DNA from: Pseudomonadota bacterium
GTDB taxonomy: Bacteria; Pseudomonadota; Alphaproteobacteria; Acetobacterales; Acetobacteraceae
Assembly (NCBI GenBank): GCA_021819535.1
Contig: JAKAQU010000099.1
Location: 1-9,211, forward strand
Direction: 5' to 3'
DNA length: 9,211 nucleotides
In this document: positions 7,411 through 9,211 of the stretch, piece after piece
Numbering within the stretch: position 1 is the first letter of the stretch
How the letters are laid out: every line of letters begins with the position of its first letter
Translations under genes and position numbers: made by a program
Notes under the pieces: generated by a model
Told to the model about the DNA's origin: nothing
Database searches by the model: none
The model's input: the letters and a program-made list of their open reading frames with translations, nothing else

Positions 7411-8529
7411 ATGTCCACGACGACCCTCAAACCCGCGCACGTACCTGCCCCGAGCCTCGCCCTCCCGCTTGCCGATGCCGGATGGCGAACGGCCGGGTTG
7501 GCACTTCTCTCGGTGCGTTTCATCCAGGGCTTCATCTACTGGGGCGGCGGCTCGCGGCGCTTCATCTATGCGCCCTCGAAGCTCGACGCCTGGGGCGGGC
7601 ATAGCTGGATGGCGCATAAATTCCACACCGCCATGCCCGGTGCCCTCCTCGGCCTCGACAAGGTGATCGGCTTCCTCCTTCAGCATTTCGCCCTGCTCTA
7701 CGTCTCCGTCATCCTGTTCAGCGCCGCCGAACTGATCGCCGGCCTCTTCCTCATGCTCGGCCTTTTCACCCGCGCGAGCGCCCTGGTCTCGATGGGATTC
7801 TCGGTGGTCTTGATGCTGATGTTCGGCTGGCAGGGGGCGACCTGCATCGATGAATGGACGATGGCCGCGGCCAATCTCGCCATGGGATCGACCTTGCTCC
7901 TCGCTGGCAGCGGCGGCTATGCGCTCGACAATCTCCGCCTCGCCCGCAACCCCGCTTTGGCCGAGCGCCCCTCTTTCCGCTGGATGTCCGGCAGCCTGCC
8001 GCTGCCGCTCGATGAGCGGCGCTTTCGCGCCCTCGCCCTCGCCCTCCTCGCCTTCGTCGCCTTCTTCGATGTCTCGACCTACAGCTATTATCGCGGCTCG
8101 GTGGTCACACCCTTCCATGGTGGCCCGGTGAGCCCGACCAAGCACCACGTCACCATGAGCAACGGCGCGCTCATGCCCGATGGCTCGGTGCGGTTCCACG
8201 CCTATCTCGACGCCGGCACGCCGGAAGCGCCGTCGCACATCGTCGATGCCGCGCTGCTCACCGCAGGCGGCGGTGGGGTGGTCGCGCATTGGGACACCAA
8301 AGCCCTGACCACGCTGCCGAAAGCCGCGATCGTCAACGATTTCGACTATCAGCAATTCAAGCCCGGCCCCTTCGGCATCACCGCCGGGGTCGGCGCGATG
8401 GCGACCATCACCCTGCCGCCGGCGCCCGTGCCCGGCGCCGCCCCGCTCACCGGCGCCGGCTACGTCCTCCGCCTCACCAGCGCCAATAACCACGTTTTCA
8501 CCCTCCCCCTTCCCGCCGCCACGCATTAA
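7411..8529 (+). CDS. doxDA: DoxD-DoxA fusion protein, thiosulfate:quinone oxidoreductase-like
   Basis: This 372-aa membrane protein has the layout of TQO, which oxidises thiosulfate to tetrathionate and passes electrons to quinone. In Acidianus, DoxD and DoxA are separate subunits; fused forms are known in bacteria such as Acidithiobacillus. Residues 1-185 match the DoxD type: about four membrane segments (roughly 28-45, 90-118, 122-140, 150-170), with LSVRFIQGFIYWGGGSRRFIYAPSKLD, FTRASALVSMGFSVVLMLMFGW, CIDEWTMAAANLAMG and GSGGYALDNLRLARNP. A further segment (about 206-224, ALALALLAFVAFFDV) leads into a hydrophilic, beta-rich DoxA-like domain (230-372: SYYRGSVVTPFHGGPVSPTK, LRLTSANNHVFTLPL), presumably extracytoplasmic. 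The only Cys seen is C145. The activity is inferred from family; related DoxD/DoxX-type proteins may do other redox work. It is likely co-transcribed with the upstream binding protein, and a stem-loop follows. Confidence 0.85.
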   Translation: MSTTTLKPAHVPAPSLALPLADAGWRTAGLALLSVRFIQGFIYWGGGSRRFIYAPSKLDAWGGHSWMAHKFHTAMPGALLGLDKVIGFLLQHFALLYVSVILFSAAELIAGLFLMLGLFTRASALVSMGFSVVLMLMFGWQGATCIDEWTMAAANLAMGSTLLLAGSGGYALDNLRLARNPALAERPSFRWMSGSLPLPLDERRFRALALALLAFVAFFDVSTYSYYRGSVVTPFHGGPVSPTKHHVTMSNGALMPDGSVRFHAYLDAGTPEAPSHIVDAALLTAGGGGVVAHWDTKALTTLPKAAIVNDFDYQQFKPGPFGITAGVGAMATITLPPAPVPGAAPLTGAGYVLRLTSANNHVFTLPLPAATH

Positions 8530-8546
8530 CGCCCGGCATAGCACCC

Positions 8547-8572
8547 GCCCGGTTCCCGACAGGGGACCGGGC
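8547..8572 (+). terminator. Strong stem-loop after doxDA
   Basis: GCCCGGTTCCC (8547-8557), loop GACA, and GGGGACCGGGC (8562-8572) form an 11-bp stem with a single T-G wobble, 17 nt after the doxDA stop. The downstream ACCTATATTGT is only mildly T-rich, so it may be a weak or Rho-assisted terminator. It could also act as a stabilising 3' end or leader structure for the next gene. Confidence 0.55.
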
Positions 8573-8575
8573 ACC

Positions 8576-8581
8576 TATATT
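8576..8581 (+). promoter_or_regulatory. Possible -10 element for the CobW-family gene
   Basis: TATATT (8576-8581) matches the -10 consensus at five of six positions and lies just after the stem-loop, about 30 nt before the CobW-family start. The -35 position falls in the stem (TTCCCG, 8553-8558) and is poor. No Zur-like palindrome is visible. Weak support only. Confidence 0.25.
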
Positions 8582-8613
8582 GTCGGAGAGAAATTCTGAA
8601 ATGGAGTGACGCG

Positions 8614-9211
8614 ATGGGAGAGAGCCTCTCCGAGCAGGTGCCGGTGACGGTGCTCACCGGCTATCTCGGCGCCGGCAAGACGACGCTGCTCAACCGGATT
8701 CTGAGCGAAAACCACGGCAAGCGCTACGCCGTGGTGGTGAACGAGTTCGGCGAGCTTGGCGTCGATAACGACCTCGTCGTCGATACCGACGAGGAAGTGT
8801 TCGAGATGAACAATGGCTGCATCTGTTGCACCGTGCGCGGCGATCTGATCCGCATCCTCGGCGGGCTGATGAAGCGGCGCGACAAATTCGACGGTATCCT
8901 GATCGAAACCACCGGGCTTGCCGACCCGGCGCCGGTCGCGCAAACTTTTTTCGTCGATGAATTGGTGCGCGAAAAAACCCGCCTCGATGCCATCATCACC
9001 GTCGTCGATGCGAGGAATCTCCTCGCCCGGCTCGAAGACAGCCCCGAAGCCGGCGAACAGATCGCCTTCGCCGATGTCATCATCCTCAACAAGATGGATC
9101 TCGTCTCGGACGCCGAGGCCGAGGCGCTCGAAGACCGCATCCGCGGGATCAACCGCATCGCCCGCATCCACCGCGCAACGCGCGCCGGCGTTCCCATCGG
9201 CGAACTAGATC
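8614..9211 (+). CDS. CobW/COG0523 family GTP-binding metallochaperone (3' partial)
   Basis: The reading frame from ATG 8614 (GGAG at 8603-8606, 7 nt upstream) stays open for 199 codons to the window end; the family is usually 320-400 aa, so the C-terminal CobW domain is missing. G3E-family GTPase signatures are all present: Walker A GYLGAGKTT (16-24), NEFGELGVDND (43-53), the metal-binding CxCC in NNGCICCTVRGDL (Cys 69, 71, 72), ETTGLADPAPV (98-108) and the base-specificity motif NKMDL (159-163). Such proteins use GTP hydrolysis to deliver a metal (Zn, Co or another, depending on subfamily) to client proteins. There is no cobalamin gene or visible Zur box to say which metal applies here. The His-rich loop often found in Zn or Co subfamilies would lie beyond the window. 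It is preceded by a stem-loop and probably starts a new transcription unit. Confidence 0.92.
   Translation, partial: MGESLSEQVPVTVLTGYLGAGKTTLLNRILSENHGKRYAVVVNEFGELGVDNDLVVDTDEEVFEMNNGCICCTVRGDLIRILGGLMKRRDKFDGILIETTGLADPAPVAQTFFVDELVREKTRLDAIITVVDARNLLARLEDSPEAGEQIAFADVIILNKMDLVSDAEAEALEDRIRGINRIARIHRATRAGVPIGELD

Noticed and set aside
6267..7535. A 422-codon open frame on the - strand opposite the binding protein gene
   Set aside because: Low-complexity Arg/Gly/Ala/Asp translation without motifs. The + strand has a signal peptide, ribosome binding site and family pattern.
7366..8574. A 402-codon open frame on the - strand opposite doxDA
   Set aside because: Glu/Gly/Arg-rich translation produced by reading a hydrophobic membrane gene backwards; no start signal or family match.

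Overview
The window is a dense, GC-rich bacterial stretch (strong G/C preference at third codon positions, short gaps, coupled genes). All seven convincing genes lie on the + strand. Alphaproteobacteria are the best fit: thiC-thiO-thiS-thiG is a typical alphaproteobacterial thiamin operon order, and the DUF3576-type lipoprotein is a family I know mainly from that class. The DoxD-DoxA type protein hints at an acidophilic or sulfur-oxidising member such as an Acetobacteraceae/Rhodospirillales relative, but that finer placement is a guess.

Region 1 (1-5564) is a five-gene operon-like block: thiC (5' end cut by the window), thiO, thiS, thiG and a thiamin-diphosphate (ThDP)-dependent enzyme. Three of its four junctions are overlaps (ATGA, ATGA, TGATG). 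The fourth, thiS-thiG, has a 3-nt gap, and the Gly codons ending ThiS double as the thiG ribosome binding site. ThiC makes the pyrimidine moiety. ThiO supplies dehydroglycine, ThiS carries the sulfur and ThiG closes the thiazole ring. The fifth gene is not thiE, which often comes next, but an enzyme that would use the finished cofactor.

Region 2 (5565-6273) holds a gap with a perfect GC palindrome and a weak promoter candidate, then a small DUF3576-type lipoprotein of unknown function.

Region 3 (6274-8572) looks like a separate two-gene transcription unit. An AT-rich promoter-like island precedes an exported, distantly ModA-like solute-binding protein. Twenty-five bases downstream, behind a near-ideal Shine-Dalgarno, comes a membrane protein with the layout of a DoxD-DoxA thiosulfate:quinone oxidoreductase fusion. 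No ABC permease or ATPase gene lies in or next to the pair. A strong stem-loop without a clear T tract follows.

Region 4 (8573-9211) is the first 199 codons of a CobW/COG0523-family metallochaperone GTPase, cut off by the window end.

The two places most worth a second look are the ThDP enzyme coupled to the cofactor operon and the orphan binding protein paired with DoxDA. I saw no tRNA, rRNA, CRISPR array or intact mobile element.
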